The notes beneath the pieces were generated by a model, which was not told the DNA's origin, did no database searches, and saw only the letters and a program-made list of their open reading frames with translations. Shown piece after piece: positions 11,388 to 22,894 of a DNA stretch of 64,000 bases. Position numbers and translations under genes: made by a program. Within the stretch, counting starts at the first letter, position 1. Every line of letters begins with the position of its first letter. The DNA comes from Chrysomallon squamiferum (lineage: Eukaryota > Mollusca > Gastropoda > Neomphalida > Peltospiridae), in contig CM022667.1 in the NCBI GenBank assembly GCA_012295275.1, positions 3,212,001 through 3,276,000 of the forward strand, read 5' to 3'.

Positions 11388-14300
11388 TTTTTTTTATTTT
11401 ATTTTTTTTTTTTTTATTATTATTTTTTTATTATTTTTATTATTATTATTATTATTATTTATTATTATTATTATTATTTTTATTATTATTATTATTATTT
11501 TTTTTTTAATTATTATTATTATTTTAGTATTTTAGTATTTTTAGTAATTTTAGTATTATTATTAGTATTATTCTCAAGTATTATTCTGTTCTCCTCTACA
11601 CAGGGTTGCTTGTACCAAAGTATTACTACGTACCAGAAGAATCAGTTGAAAGAGAACGAATGAATCCTGGCAGTCAGGAGAGACTGCCCAGCCCTGAGGG
11701 ATCCACAGGTGGAGTGTTCATGTGGGGTCAGGCCATCTACATCATCAGTCAACTTCTGGGTGAGCTATTACACTCAGAACTGTTTGCGTTTTTTTCTTTT
11801 CCCTTTCCTCCAACTTGTACGATAGGTTCTGTCTTCGGTTTATAAAAACATTTTTGCTGCTTGTGTGAAATATATGTCAGTATTAGTTAAATAAAATGAA
11901 TCAATCTGAATATTGTATAAGTTTAGGTCAGTATTGTATGTCTTTTATCAGTATTTATATTTGTTTGTTTGCCTGGTTTCAGTGGAAGGTTTGCTCGCCA
12001 AAAATGGACTTGATCCTGTTCGAAGATATCTGCCAGCTCCAGAGAGACCTCGGTTCAATACTCGCTACTCTAAATTTCAGGTAAATACATTGTTAGTTCT
12101 TTCTTCTTCTTCTTCTTCTTCTTCCTCTTCCTCTTCTTGTTCTTATTCTGTGTTCCCAAAGTCATAATTAGAATTCTGTGTCTGTCCTCACCAAGAAATC
12201 TGCTGTCAGTTGAAAGGATGACATCAACATTTTTCTAACTAGAGAATATCCAAGGAATACTAAAAAACAGCACCGAGCAGTTGAATTTATTTATTAATTT
12301 GTTTAATTAATTAATTATTTAATTAATTATTTGCTTGTTTGTTAATAATTAGTTGATTGATACTGTCCTTTTGTAGGGTAAAATGATAAGCTTATTATTA
12401 TTACTGGTATTGTTATTGTTGTTATTATTATTATTATTATTTTTATTATTTTAAAATATTTATTTATTTATCATCATTAGAGTTATTTACAGCATATTAT
12501 GATTATGTTGGTTATCACTGTTACAAATATACTAATTTTTTTGTGGTCATAATTATGATTCATTAACATTAACATTATTACTATTTTATTTATTTATTTA
12601 TTTAATTATAAACATTTTATTACATCATATCAGGGTACTCCGTACGATCTCGGGATTCAGATTGTTCTGATAGCAGAGAGTGCACGTCTGCAGCAGTTGC
12701 TAGGCACCTACGGGATCCAGACGCAGACTCCACACCAGATCGAACCCATTCAGATCTGGTCGCCGAAGGAGCTGACCAAGGCCTACGAGTACCTCGGATG
12801 TAACAAGAAGCTCGGACTGTCTGGACGTCCAAGCCGACCGTTTGGTGTTCTCAGTACATCCAAGGTGAGTGTCTGGTTGTCTGGTTGTCTGTGTGTCTGT
12901 GTGTGTGTGTGTGTGTGGTCAGGGAATAGAACTAGTGGTGGTGGTGGTGATGGTGACCTGGCAGACAGAGTGGAAAGAATGCAGTGTTTTGATTAAAACA
13001 AAAATAAATTAAAAAAAGAGATAAATTTTAAAAGATTTTTGTTCTAGTCATTTTAAATCTTAATTGATTTTTTAAAAACATTTTTGTGTTGTTGTTTTTT
13101 TTAATAATAAAATATTTAGTTAGTGGTTATTTTGTGTGTGTGTGTGTGTGTGTATTTGTATGTGTTACTATAGCTACTACTTAAGACTGCCATTCCTGAT
13201 TCTGCTTCTTTTACTACTACCCCTACTAATCTACTACACTATTATTACTACTAATCTACTACTCTACTATTATTACTTGCTACTATCAATCAGCTTCCTT
13301 CAGATTTATCTCTGTTATTTATAAAAAAAAACTATAATTGATTAATATATTATTATTAATCATGTTGTTGTTGTTGATGATGTTGTTTCAGATCTATTAC
13401 TTATTAAAAAAAACTATTATTGATTAATTTATTATTATTAATATTGTTGTTGTTGTTGATGATGTTTCAGATTTACCACTATTATTATTTTTTTAAACTA
13501 TTATTGGTTAATATATTGTTATTAATGTTGTTGTTTATGAAAAAGATCTATAATTGATTAAAAAAAATTATTATTGATTAATTTATTATTATTAATCATG
13601 TTGTTGTTGTTGATGATGTTGTTTCAGATCTATTACTTATTAAAAAAACTATTATTGATTAATTTATTATTTTTTAAAATTGTTGTTGTTGTTGATGATG
13701 TTGTTTCAGATTTACCACTATTATTATTTTTTAAAAAACTATTATTGGTTAATATATTGTTATTAATGTTGTTGTTGTTGTTGATGATGTTGTTTCAGAT
13801 TTACCGGGCCTGTGGTAAGACAATATTGTGTTATCCACTCTTGTTTGAGCTGAGTGACTTCTACTTGGCCCAAGACATCAACCTTGTCATGGATGACTGC
13901 AAAGTGAGTGCTACATAATTTATTTAAATATCTCAAGTGCATCTCACATACACAGTATTAATATATATTATATATACTTACAATCTGTCTGTTTCTTATA
14001 CAGACAGATAAGAAATATATACTGAAATATATTTTATAAATACATATTTATAATTTTATTCTTAAGTTAATATATGTAGTTAAATACAAACGTCAAGTTC
14101 TTGATTATTTATTTCTATGGGGTTTTTTTGTCCGAGAATTAATGCTGTTAAATGAAAATTATAGTTCAAATAAAAATTTTTGAAAACAAACCTGTGCCTT
14201 TCAGAAAATAATTATTAAGTTAGAATACAATTCAGAAATGAGTTGAAATTTATCATCTTATTTATTTGCATGGGCTGGTAAGTGAAACAGAATGAATGGT

Positions 14301-15289
14301 TTGAAAGTTGATAATTCCCTGTTAAAATATTGCATCTTAATGATATAATTGTAAAGCATAATTCTCGTATTTTCTGGAGCTTATCTGTCATCAGAATAGT
14401 AAAATATTGGAAGAATATTTCAGTAAATACATGAATTAATAGTTATAACATTAGTGATGTCCATTCCATGTCAGTAAACTGGAGATAGTGGTTCTTGTGA
14501 TCCCCACACTGAATTCAAACCACAGATATTTATGGTACATGAAGCAACCCATAATAAATTCACAGAAATACTAGTGGTTTTTTTTTTCTGGACTGCTGTT
14601 TTATTTTTACAGAATGATTTGGCCTTTTTGTCAAGATGCTGGAAGCTGTCTGGTCGACCTACCTGGTGCATGATGATCAGAGAGAATGCAATCAGGTGCG
14701 TTGTTTTTGTTACAGGTGGAAACTCTTTTATCCGAAACACTTGGGGCTGGAAGTGTTTCATATTTTGGAATGTAAGGAGAATAGGATATAAGTCTAAATT
14801 AACATTCCATTTCTTTTTCATGTACGGATTGTACAGATGGTCTGCAAGATTTTCTGTATAATATTTTAAATAATTTTGTGCTTGAAATAAAGTCTGTATG
14901 TGCAAAACAGTCCTAAAATTGTAAGATACCATTACTTCTGCTGCTGGGATATTAATAATTATTGTTATTGTTATTATTGCTTTTTAATTTCATCATTTAT
15001 TATATTGTTATTATTATTATAATTATTGTTATTGTTATATTTATTGATAATAATGTTATTATTGTTGTTGTTATTATTTGGGTTTGGAACAACAGTTCAG
15101 CTATTTAGATCAGTTTATTAGCCAGAGAAAATGGAATCATGAATCTGCATCAAAGATGGTGAAATGTAATTGAACAAAATGGTACCCATGTAGTTGAATA
15201 AATCAGTGTACAAACATCTAAATATTGTCTTTGAATTCCTCTTTTAAAACCACTATACACTTTTGTTCCAGCCTTTATTATTATTACTG

Positions 15290-15336
<47 letters not shown>

Positions 15337-15463
15337 TTTTTCTTTTTTTTTAGAGGTTACAATTTTGTTGGATTTCTTGATCTGTTGGCTCAATTTAAGA
15401 AAGGAAAAATTGATGGGGTCAGAGTTCAAATTGGCAGGTTACAGGTGATTTTAACTCATTTGT

Positions 15464-15503
<40 letters not shown>

Positions 15504-17029
15504 TTTATCTAATGGTTCATTCATATGTTTAAAGAATTTGTGTTGGTATTTTTGAAAATGTACACAATTTTCGTTTTAAATTCTTATTAGTCTTTATACA
15601 TAAATAGATATAAAAGTATAAAAATTATTTTTATCAAGTCTCTGGGACTGCTGTTTGTATATTTGAGTTATTGAGTGAAGTGAGAGGAAGAAAAACAAAC
15701 AATATTAAGTAGAGTGAAGAAAAAAAAAACCCAGAAAAACTGGGAGATTTGTAGAAGAAAAGAAAAAGGGAAGAGAACTGAAATGAAATGAAAAAAAAAA
15801 AGAATAAAGAATTGTGAAATTTTTTATATCTGTATGACATTTTAAGACTTTATTCAGGAAAATAAATTGCAATATTTTTGTAATACTTTATTCTACACAG
15901 TCTAAAGTCTGTTATAATCTTCATAACCGTTAAATGATCTTTTTACTTACTTAATTTCTCTCCTCAGTCTTTCATCTCCACAGCCTGCATTGAGCATCTC
16001 GACTTTCTGCACATGCTTCCTGACCCCTCAGTGTTTGTCCCAGTCCAGGAGAAGATCGACATCTCCATCAACCTGCAGAGCCTCACCGACATCCCAAAAG
16101 TCGACAGCATGGATCTCGATTACAAAGACTTGGTTGATGCAGTGGTAGCTGTCGATTCTTTGTTTTTCAATTAATTTTTATATTATTTTATTTTATTTTT
16201 TTTTTTAAATAACTCTAGTTATTTTGAATTACCTGTTTTTTTAAAATAATAATAAAATAATAATAATACTAATAATTCTAGTATGTTTATTTAGAATTCC
16301 CTGGTTTTTTTAAAATAATAATACTAATAATTCTAGTATGTTTATTTTGAAATACCCTATTTTTCTAAAAATAAAATAAATAATACTAATAAGTCTAGTG
16401 TCTTTATTTTGAATTACCTGGGTTTTTTTAAATAATAAAAATAATAATACTAATAATTCTAGTATTTTTATTTTGAATTACCCTGGGTCTTTTTAAATAA
16501 AATAAATAATACCATCAAGTCTAGGGTCTTTATTTTGAATTACCCTATTTTTTTAAAATAAAATAAATAATAATAATAACTTTGTGTCTTCTTTCTGAAT
16601 TACCCCTTTATTTTTTCTTATATTTTTTATACAATAACTAGGGATTTAATTTCAAATCATTTTATTTTTTTATTTAATAAATTTATTGTTTGGTTGAAAT
16701 GATAGATGTCTTATGGCAGTATTATTTTGCTGTCATGTTTTGTTATTAATAATTATACGTTCACTCAAACCAAATTAAATAATAGCTTGAAAGGATAAAG
16801 AATTGTTTTTCTCTGCTCCATTTGCATTTTAATAAGCAGAAATTTAAATAAAAATGTTCTTCTGATTATTCAACTGACCCCTAATTTGATCAGATTCTTC
16901 AAATCATACTGGCGATCACAAATTTTTCAAGTCCTGAATTACATTTATTTCTTTTTAAAATAATTTTTCTTTCTTAAAAATCTGAGCAATTAATTTATAT
17001 ATTAATTTATTTATTTAATAATAATAATA

Positions 17030-17065
<36 letters not shown>

Positions 17066-17374
17066 GTTTTATTATTTTTTTTTACATATCAAAGCTGTGT
17101 TTTTTAAAAATCAGGGTTGGAATTCAGACAGTGAATTATTTTTTGCATTAATATTTTGCTTGCTTATTTGTTTATTTATTTTTTAATTTTATTTATTTAT
17201 TTATCATTCATTTAGTCATTTGTTTATTTATATTCATTTACTTTTCATTTATCTATTTATTTATTTAGTCATTCATCCATTGATTCGTTCACGTATTCAT
17301 TTATTTTCATACATCTGTTTATTTATTTATCTATTCATTCATTCATTCATTCATTCATTCATTCATTCATTCAT

Positions 17375-17409
<35 letters not shown>

Positions 17410-19057
17410 CTTACTTAATTCAGGAACTTCGAATTAAAGATGTCTCAGAGCTTGTAAACATTTTAAAAACTGCTACAGGACTGATGCAGCAGGCTCAGAT
17501 ATTACAGCTGCTGTACGAACGAGAGGGGGCATTCTTCCGTGTCGATGGTCAAACGGTCAGTACTAAGCTGGAGACACTTGTCCTCAAGGCAGGGGAGAAC
17601 AGACACTGGGCAGTGGTCAGATTGTGTTCTGCCCTATTAGGAAAACTGGTAGACAGCCTGGCACCTTCCGTGACCACAGTGCTAGTGAGAGGGAAGCAGG
17701 TTAGCCTGAGTTAATTGTTCAGTCAAAGTTTTTGTGAAGCTTTTTTAATGTAGTAAATTATATTATAGGGTTTGTCAGTTTATTTACAAAGTAAACAAAG
17801 TGTTATTTCCCTTTTAATGGAAATAAAACAAAATTCTCTGGATTACCTTCAGATAATTTGTTTCAGTAGATCATCTTTGAATGTTTAATTTTTTCTAGAT
17901 AACTCTAATTCTGTACACAACCTTTAAATATATAAATTCTCTTGAAAAACCCTTGTAAAAGTGCAGTATCTAAAATGACCTTTAAACAAGTAATTTCTCT
18001 GGATAACTTTTAATTTACAATTTCACTAAATAACTTTAATTCTCTAGACAACTTTTAAACATGTAATTTCTCTAGATAAACTTTTAAATGTGTAATTTTT
18101 CTAGGTAAACTTTTAAATGTGTAATTTCTCTAGGTAACCCTTTAAACATGTAATTTCTCTATATAAACCTTTACACACAATTACTCTAGATAAACCTTTA
18201 AACGTGTAATTTCTCTAGATAAACCTTTAAACGTGTAATTTCTCTAGATAAACCTTTAAACGTGTAATTTCTCTAGATAACCCTTTAAACATGTAATTTC
18301 TCTATATAAACCTTTACACACAATTACTCTAGATAAACCTTTAAACGTGTAATTTCTCTAGATAAACCTTTAAACGTGTGATTTCTCTAGATAAACCTTT
18401 AAACATGTAATTTCTCTAGATAAACCTTTAAATGTGTAATTTCTCTAGATAACAGTGGGGGTGTTTGGACATGAGGAGGAGGTTCTCGACAAGCCAGTGA
18501 GTCCGAATGAGCTGAAGAACATCATCTACAGCAAATGTCTGCCGTACGACGTCAGCCAGGCTGTCCTGCAACAAGAACTCATTCTCTGCCTTGGCAAGCT
18601 CATCGCAACGTCCTCAGAACTGTTTGACGGCATCCTTAAAATCAGAATTGGGTTAGTTGTAATTTGTTTTTTTTTATCAAAATTGTGTATAAATAATATT
18701 TAGAACATTTATTTTAGTTTTATTTATTTTTTGTTGCAATAATAATGTTTTTTTTTTTTTATAAATGAAAAGGGAAAAATATATATCTGTGTGTGTTTTA
18801 TGGTTTACGTCACTTGACAGTAAGAAATAATTGGATTGTAGAAAAAAGTTTGTTTCTGTCTGTCTATCTCTGTGTATCTCCGAGTATCTTTCTCTCTGTC
18901 TCTCTTAATTTTTCGTGTATATATATATATTGTGTTATGTATATTATTATATGACTGTATTTGGGTATGTGTGAGAATGTATTTTTTAAGAATCACAATT
19001 CTGATAGAGAAACATTGAGAGAGAGAGAAAAAGAGAGAGGCAGACAGACAGAGAGAC

Positions 19058-19097
<40 letters not shown>

Positions 19098-19142
19098 GAA
19101 AGAGAGACAGAGAGAGAAAGACAGAGAGAGAAAGAGAGAGAG

Positions 19143-19223
<81 letters not shown>

Positions 19224-19417
19224 CAGTGTCAGAGATAAATTTATATAAATATATTTTATTTTCTCTCAGCTGGTTTATCCGAGCGATGCAGGTGGAGAAT
19301 GAGAACGTGACAGGAAGTTCTGACATACTCGACCTTTCACCTCACACCATCAAAGAACTCATGTATGCTGTACTCACACTCAACTCCACTGACATTCGCA
19401 GCAGGTGAGTAGACACA

Positions 19418-19457
<40 letters not shown>

Positions 19458-19466
19458 TACTCACAC

Positions 19467-19497
<31 letters not shown>

Positions 19498-21995
19498 CCA
19501 GATACAGATGTACAGACAAAGAGACAGACATACAGACCAGACACACACATATACACATCAGACAGACAGATACAGAGATACATATAGACACCCAACTCAC
19601 AAACATGCAGAAATAAAGACACCAGAAATATTTACAGACAAACTGATGTTTAGACAGACAGATAGACATACAGACATTCTCATACATGATCTTTAATCTT
19701 ACTGCAGTAAAGAACACACTGGATTAATACTGAACTTCATTTGACAGGTTTATTTTAATTTTATTTTATTACGATTTTATCAAATTTTTAATTTCCTTTT
19801 TTTTTTCACAGAACTCCATTTCAAAAAAGACGACTAGATGGCGCTCTCAACAGAGTTCCTAAAGACTTCTACGACAGAGTTTGGCAAATTCTCGAGAAAA
19901 CTCCAGGTGGAATCAAAGTTGCTGGATACCTGTTACCACAGGTAAAAACATTAATTAATAATAACAATAGTAATAAGATACGAATAATAATAGTTTCAAA
20001 AATGTATTAAAAAATAATAAGTATTAATAAACAAATATATAAATAATAATAATAAGTATTAATAGTTATTTGTCACAATAGTAACAGTAGTAGTAATGGT
20101 AGGACTAGTAGTAGTTGTGGTGCTAGTTATAGTAATATAATTAATTTTAAATAGTTTCATTTTATTTATTCACTAATAATAATAAAAAATAATGAATAAA
20201 TAAAAATATACAACTTAAGATTAATTATATTTCTAACTTTCTTTTTCACATTCATTCTGTTAGACAGAAGTGTAATGACTGGAGAATGGAGATTAAATTT
20301 ATATATCTTGACAAAAGTAAATTTTACATTAATTGTTTCATTTAAATACCAAATACTAAGTTATTTTATTTTCTAATAACTCTCTGTGTCGTTTTTCTGT
20401 TTGTATCCTAGCAACCAACTCTGTCAGACATGACGATGTATGAACTCAACTTTTCACTGTTGGTTGAGCAGATGTTGAGCAAAATCATAGAACCAGCGTA
20501 CAGACAGGTCATGGTGGAGGTTGGTTCAAATCCCATTACCGGAATTTTTATTTTATTATTACATATTTTTTTTAAATAACCATATTATTATTATTAATTT
20601 ATTATTTTATCTGAATTTTCTTTTTTATTAAATTACCTTTTTATTATATTTTTTGTTAATTTTTTAAATATTATTACTATTTTAAAAGTTTTATTTTATA
20701 TATGTTTTATTTATTTATTAATATTATATATAAAAAAATTTAAAAAAAAAAAAAAAAAATAAAAAAATTCTTTTTCTTTTTACAGATTTTTTTTTCTTTT
20801 TTATAAGTATTATTATCAATCAGAATTTATTAAAGAATGGAATTTCCCCTTTTTTTTCAGACATTTATGACTGTTTCTACAATTCTGGAAAGAAACCAGA
20901 ACTCACTTTTCAGAAAACTGTCAACATGGATAAGGTAGTCTACTTTATATTTTCCAATCCGACCATGGTTCCAAAATTGTTGTGTATGCTTTCAGCTTAA
21001 GGAAGGAAGATTGTTGTTGTTGCTTATTTGATAGATTTATTTTATTTTATTTTTTTTTCAGCATGTATAAAAATTAAGCAGGTTTGAATTTAAAGAAATT
21101 TATTTATTTTGGGTTTTTTTCTTCAAGTGTTTATTAATAGTTATTTTTTATTATTATTATTATTATTATTATTTATAATTATTTATTTATTCACTTTGGT
21201 TATTATTTATTTATTTATACAATTATTTATTTATTCATTTACTTACTATTACTTGTTGGTTTAGTTATTTACTTACTTACTAACTTAACATATTTATTTA
21301 TTTTCTTATTTATTCATTTACTTATCTATTTATTTATTTATTTATTTTCTTATTTATTCATTTATTTATTTATTTTCTTATTTATTTATTTACTTATTTA
21401 TTTGTTTATTTACTTATTTATTTACTTATTTATTTACTTATTATTTTTTTATTTACTTATTTATTTATTTACTTATTTATTTACTTATTATATACTTATT
21501 CTTTATTTATTTACTTATTAATTTATTTTCTTATTATTTACTTATTTTTTTACTTATTTATTTGTTTATTTACTTATTTATTTACTTATTTATTTACTTA
21601 TTATTTATTTATTTATTTACTTATTATTTATTTACTTATTATTTATTTATTTATTTACTTATTATTTATTTATTTATTTACTTATTATTATTTATTTATT
21701 TACTTTCTTATTTATTTACTTATTATTTATTTATTTATTTATTTACTTATTTATTTACTTATTTATTTATTTATTTATTTATTTACCACAGATAATTCAG
21801 GAGGCGTTTGAGAATTACCAACATGACCTGAGTCGACTGAAGGAGTGTGAGAAACAAGACGACATGTGCGGCTTCTTCAACACCCCACCCAACGTCAAAC
21901 ACGGAACCACGACGTACATCGCCAAGGCAGTGATGAATCAGCTACTTGACGGCGAACTTCACGTCACGTCAGAAAACATCTGCAGCGTGTCGTAA
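4234..21995 (+). CDS. PHKB: Phosphorylase b kinase regulatory subunit beta
   Basis: Scaffold and regulatory beta subunit of the cytosolic (alpha-beta-gamma-delta)4 phosphorylase kinase that activates glycogen phosphorylase. The fold is a GH15 glucoamylase-like N-terminal domain plus the PHK alpha/beta C-terminal region. Exons: 4234-4363, 4953-5097, 5674-5773, 6397-6504, 7177-7236, 7497-7633, 8953-9112, 9842-10038, 10519-10576, 11005-11082, 11604-11759, 11983-12080, 12634-12864, 13799-13903, 14613-14695, 15354-15444, 15968-16144, 17424-17699, 18449-18651, 19270-19404, 19812-19941, 20412-20519, 20861-20934, 21792-21995. An in-frame TGA at 4225 fixes the start. Hallmarks: [54 protein letters not shown]-like, [12 protein letters not shown]. 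About 1081 aa (human about 1093). The C-terminus CSVS is a CaaX farnesylation motif. Exons 8 and 23 each lack one base at a homopolymer, probably assembly error. Introns are dominated by repeats. Confidence 0.96.
5296..5450. repeat. Intron 2 minisatellite, about 4 copies, roughly 40 bp
   Basis: Copies share CAGTCACTTGTTACAAG, then AAATGAAAATCATGAATG with small indels. The array sits just upstream of the exon 3 junction-derived array but has a different unit. No coding content. Confidence 0.75.
5491..5694 (+). repeat. Junction-derived array at the 5' edge of PHKB exon 3 (4 copies)
   Basis: The acceptor TAG plus the first 18-20 nt of exon 3 occurs four times; the AG ends are at 5503, 5561, 5617 and 5673, spaced 58, 56 and 56 nt. 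The last is the real acceptor. The unit also carries the intronic TATATTTTAATTTATTTTAT tract. In the upstream copies the exon piece runs into GGTAAAAATAGG or a variant of it, so most units look like a 18-20 nt mini-exon with its own AG and GT. Confidence 0.9.
5774..6290. repeat. Degenerate GT-rich array in PHKB intron 3
   Basis: Begins directly after the exon 3 donor. Imperfect copies of GTAGATGTGTATGTATG, TAGTCTGTAGATGTTTG and TTTAGATGTATG alternate with pure (GT)n at 6171-6190 and 6258-6276. No open frame is credible. Confidence 0.7.
6482..6870 (+). repeat. Junction-derived array at the 3' edge of PHKB exon 4 (7 donors)
   Basis: The last about 23 nt of exon 4 and its donor (CACCTACAG|GTAACC) recur downstream. 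CAG ends lie at 6504 (real), 6570, 6621, 6676, 6742, 6808 and 6852; full spacing is 66 nt with shorter deleted copies. The intronic filler is ATAGCAACTTTATCACATT plus TGTGTACTTGA. Most copies also contain TTCAG before AATATGA, an acceptor-like string. Confidence 0.9.
7924..8994 (+). repeat. Junction-derived array at the 5' edge of PHKB exon 7 (17 acceptors)
   Basis: A unit of mostly 69 or 64 nt contains TTCTTGTGTTTCAG followed by the first 41 nt of exon 7 (encoding [15 protein letters not shown]) and an ATTTTATTTTATTT spacer. AG ends are at 7932, 8001, 8065, 8134, 8198, 8267, 8336, 8405, 8472, 8515, 8584, 8642, 8711, 8779, 8848, 8888 and 8952. Only the last continues into real exon 7. Frames read through several 69-nt units without a stop. 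Confidence 0.95.
10329..10374. repeat. (GT)n microsatellite, PHKB intron 8
   Basis: About 23 GT dinucleotides in a row. Intron 9 has a smaller (CA)n and (CT)n pair at 10645-10715. Confidence 0.95.
11350..11560. repeat. (TTA)n / T-rich low-complexity block, PHKB intron 10
   Basis: Interrupted TTA repeats and T runs just upstream of exon 11. They create open frames of Leu, Ile and Phe with no protein meaning. Confidence 0.9.
13305..13807 (+). repeat. Junction-derived array at the 5' edge of PHKB exon 14 (5-6 acceptors)
   Basis: GTTGTTGATGATGTTGTTTCAG followed by AT(C/T)TA, the start of exon 14, recurs with AG ends at 13391, 13470, 13627, 13709 and 13798 (real); a weaker TTCAGATTTA occurs at 13305-13314. 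A TTAAAAAAACTATTATTG(A/G)TTAAT block fills the spacers. One copy near 13541 has lost its CAG. Confidence 0.85.
15276..15336. repeat. (TTA)n microsatellite before PHKB exon 16
   Basis: About 20 TTA units ending 17 nt before the exon 16 acceptor, taking the place of a normal polypyrimidine tract region. Confidence 0.95.
16145..16640. repeat. Intron 17 minisatellite, about 6-7 copies of a 55-65 bp unit
   Basis: Units contain AATAATTCTAGTATGTTTAT, TTTTGAATTACCCTGG and a TTTTTTAAAATAATAATA run. It starts right after the weak exon 17 donor (GTG|GTAGCT). I could not tie the unit to an exon edge. Confidence 0.75.
17161..17423. repeat. (ATTT)n / (ATTC)n block abutting PHKB exon 18
   Basis: Tetranucleotide repeats (TTTA, TTCA) run right up to the acceptor CTTAATTCAG. 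A shorter (TTA)n is at 17033-17066. Confidence 0.9.
17990..18448 (+). repeat. Junction-derived array at the 5' edge of PHKB exon 19 (about 16 copies)
   Basis: A 29-30 nt unit, TAATTTCTCTAGATAA then ACCTTTAAACGTG, is repeated up to the real acceptor CTCTAG|ATAACAGTGG at 18448. The acceptor plus the first four exon bases (ATAA) are in most units. Variants are CTCTAGGTAA, CTCTATATAA and TTACTCTAG. A higher-order block of about 145 nt is duplicated (compare 18127-18207 with 18272-18347). Confidence 0.92.
19018..19220. repeat. (GA)n purine tract, about 200 bp, PHKB intron 19
   Basis: Interrupted GA/CAGA repeats, pure from about 19148 to 19219, ending about 50 nt before exon 20. Purine-rich on the sense strand. 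The long SLSLSL open frame on the other strand is an artefact. Confidence 0.95.
19411..19700. repeat. (CA)n and CAGA-rich block, PHKB intron 20
   Basis: (AC)n at 19414-19452 and 19471-19498, then degenerate ACAGACAGA repeats to about 19680, starting immediately after the exon 20 donor. Confidence 0.85.
21140..21790. repeat. 630-bp (TTTA/CTTA)n array directly before PHKB exon 24
   Basis: TATTTACTTATTTATTTAC-type repeats continue to the acceptor TTTACCACAG at 21791. Units differ by one base (TTTA against CTTA), giving a longer internal period in places. Reads as I/Y/L/F-only protein. Confidence 0.92.
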
Positions 21996-22863
21996 ACAAA
22001 CAGCCGAATTCTTTTACAAAATTAATTTTTTCAACTGGTTTTTTTATTTTTCTGTCTGTTCTAAAAATCATGGTGTTTCTTTGGAATTATTTACAGGTTT
22101 TGGCTAAAGATCTGTGGATCAAAATTATAAATATTTAACGATTTTTACCAAAGGTGTTGGTTGTGTGTGTTTGTGCGTGTGTGTGTGTGTCTGTCTGTGT
22201 GTGTGTCCAGTTCTTAAAAAGGTAAAATTTTGAAGCAAATCTTTCCTAAAATTACTGAAAGAAAATTTTGTGTTGTTTGATTTGTTTTCCCAGTATTAAA
22301 AAGACTTTTATGGAAATTTTTTCCAGAAATATTGGAAGAGAATTTCCAATCAATTGCTTTTCACTACTTTCATCTTTTTTTTTTTCTTTTTTTTTCGTGA
22401 CTAGAATTGGACATAATTTCTATTTAATAGATTTCTTTTTGGCAAAATACAAATTTTAGTTTTTGAATTGTTAAATGTGAAATGCTTTATTCTGTACAGT
22501 GATTCCTGCAAGAGACATTCAAGAAAAAGGATTTTAGATACGGTTTAAATTAGAATTTTTATGGTTCATTTAGATTTATTGTTTATGAACATAAATCAAG
22601 TGGATATTTCTAGAAAAGAAAAAAATAACACATAGAATGTTGTATCTACATCAAAGTGTGCTTTCCTCTAGTGACATTTTTATAGTTTTGTGTGTTAAAT
22701 TTTTTATGAATGATTTTTTTATTATGAGAGTATTGGACTGTTTTCCAGCAAGAAATGTTGATTTATTATTATTATTATTATTATCTTCATCATTTATTTT
22801 ATTTTTTTTTATTACTATTATTAATCAGCATCATTATTTTTATTTGTGTTAATAACATTTTTA

Positions 22864-22894
<31 letters not shown>

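Noticed and set aside
14471-14932. 153-codon minus-strand frame
   Set aside because: Antisense to PHKB exon 15 and its flanks; no recognisable domain and no coding bias.
17220-17430. Leu/Ile/Tyr/Phe-rich frames over TTTA and TTA repeats (here, 11296, 21562, 26125, 50082, 63526)
   Set aside because: Low-complexity translation of microsatellites, not membrane proteins.
17990-18448. CRISPR-like look of the regular 29-nt units
   Set aside because: Units are contiguous without unique spacers, carry splice acceptors, and lie in an animal intron.
18805-19326. 173-codon SLSLSL frame (minus) and RERERE frame (plus)
   Set aside because: Product of the (GA)n tract in PHKB intron 19.
14613-21995. PHKB as a pseudogene because of two frameshifts
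   Set aside because: All 24 exons, splice sites and the CaaX end are intact and both breaks are single-base homopolymer changes; assembly error is simpler.
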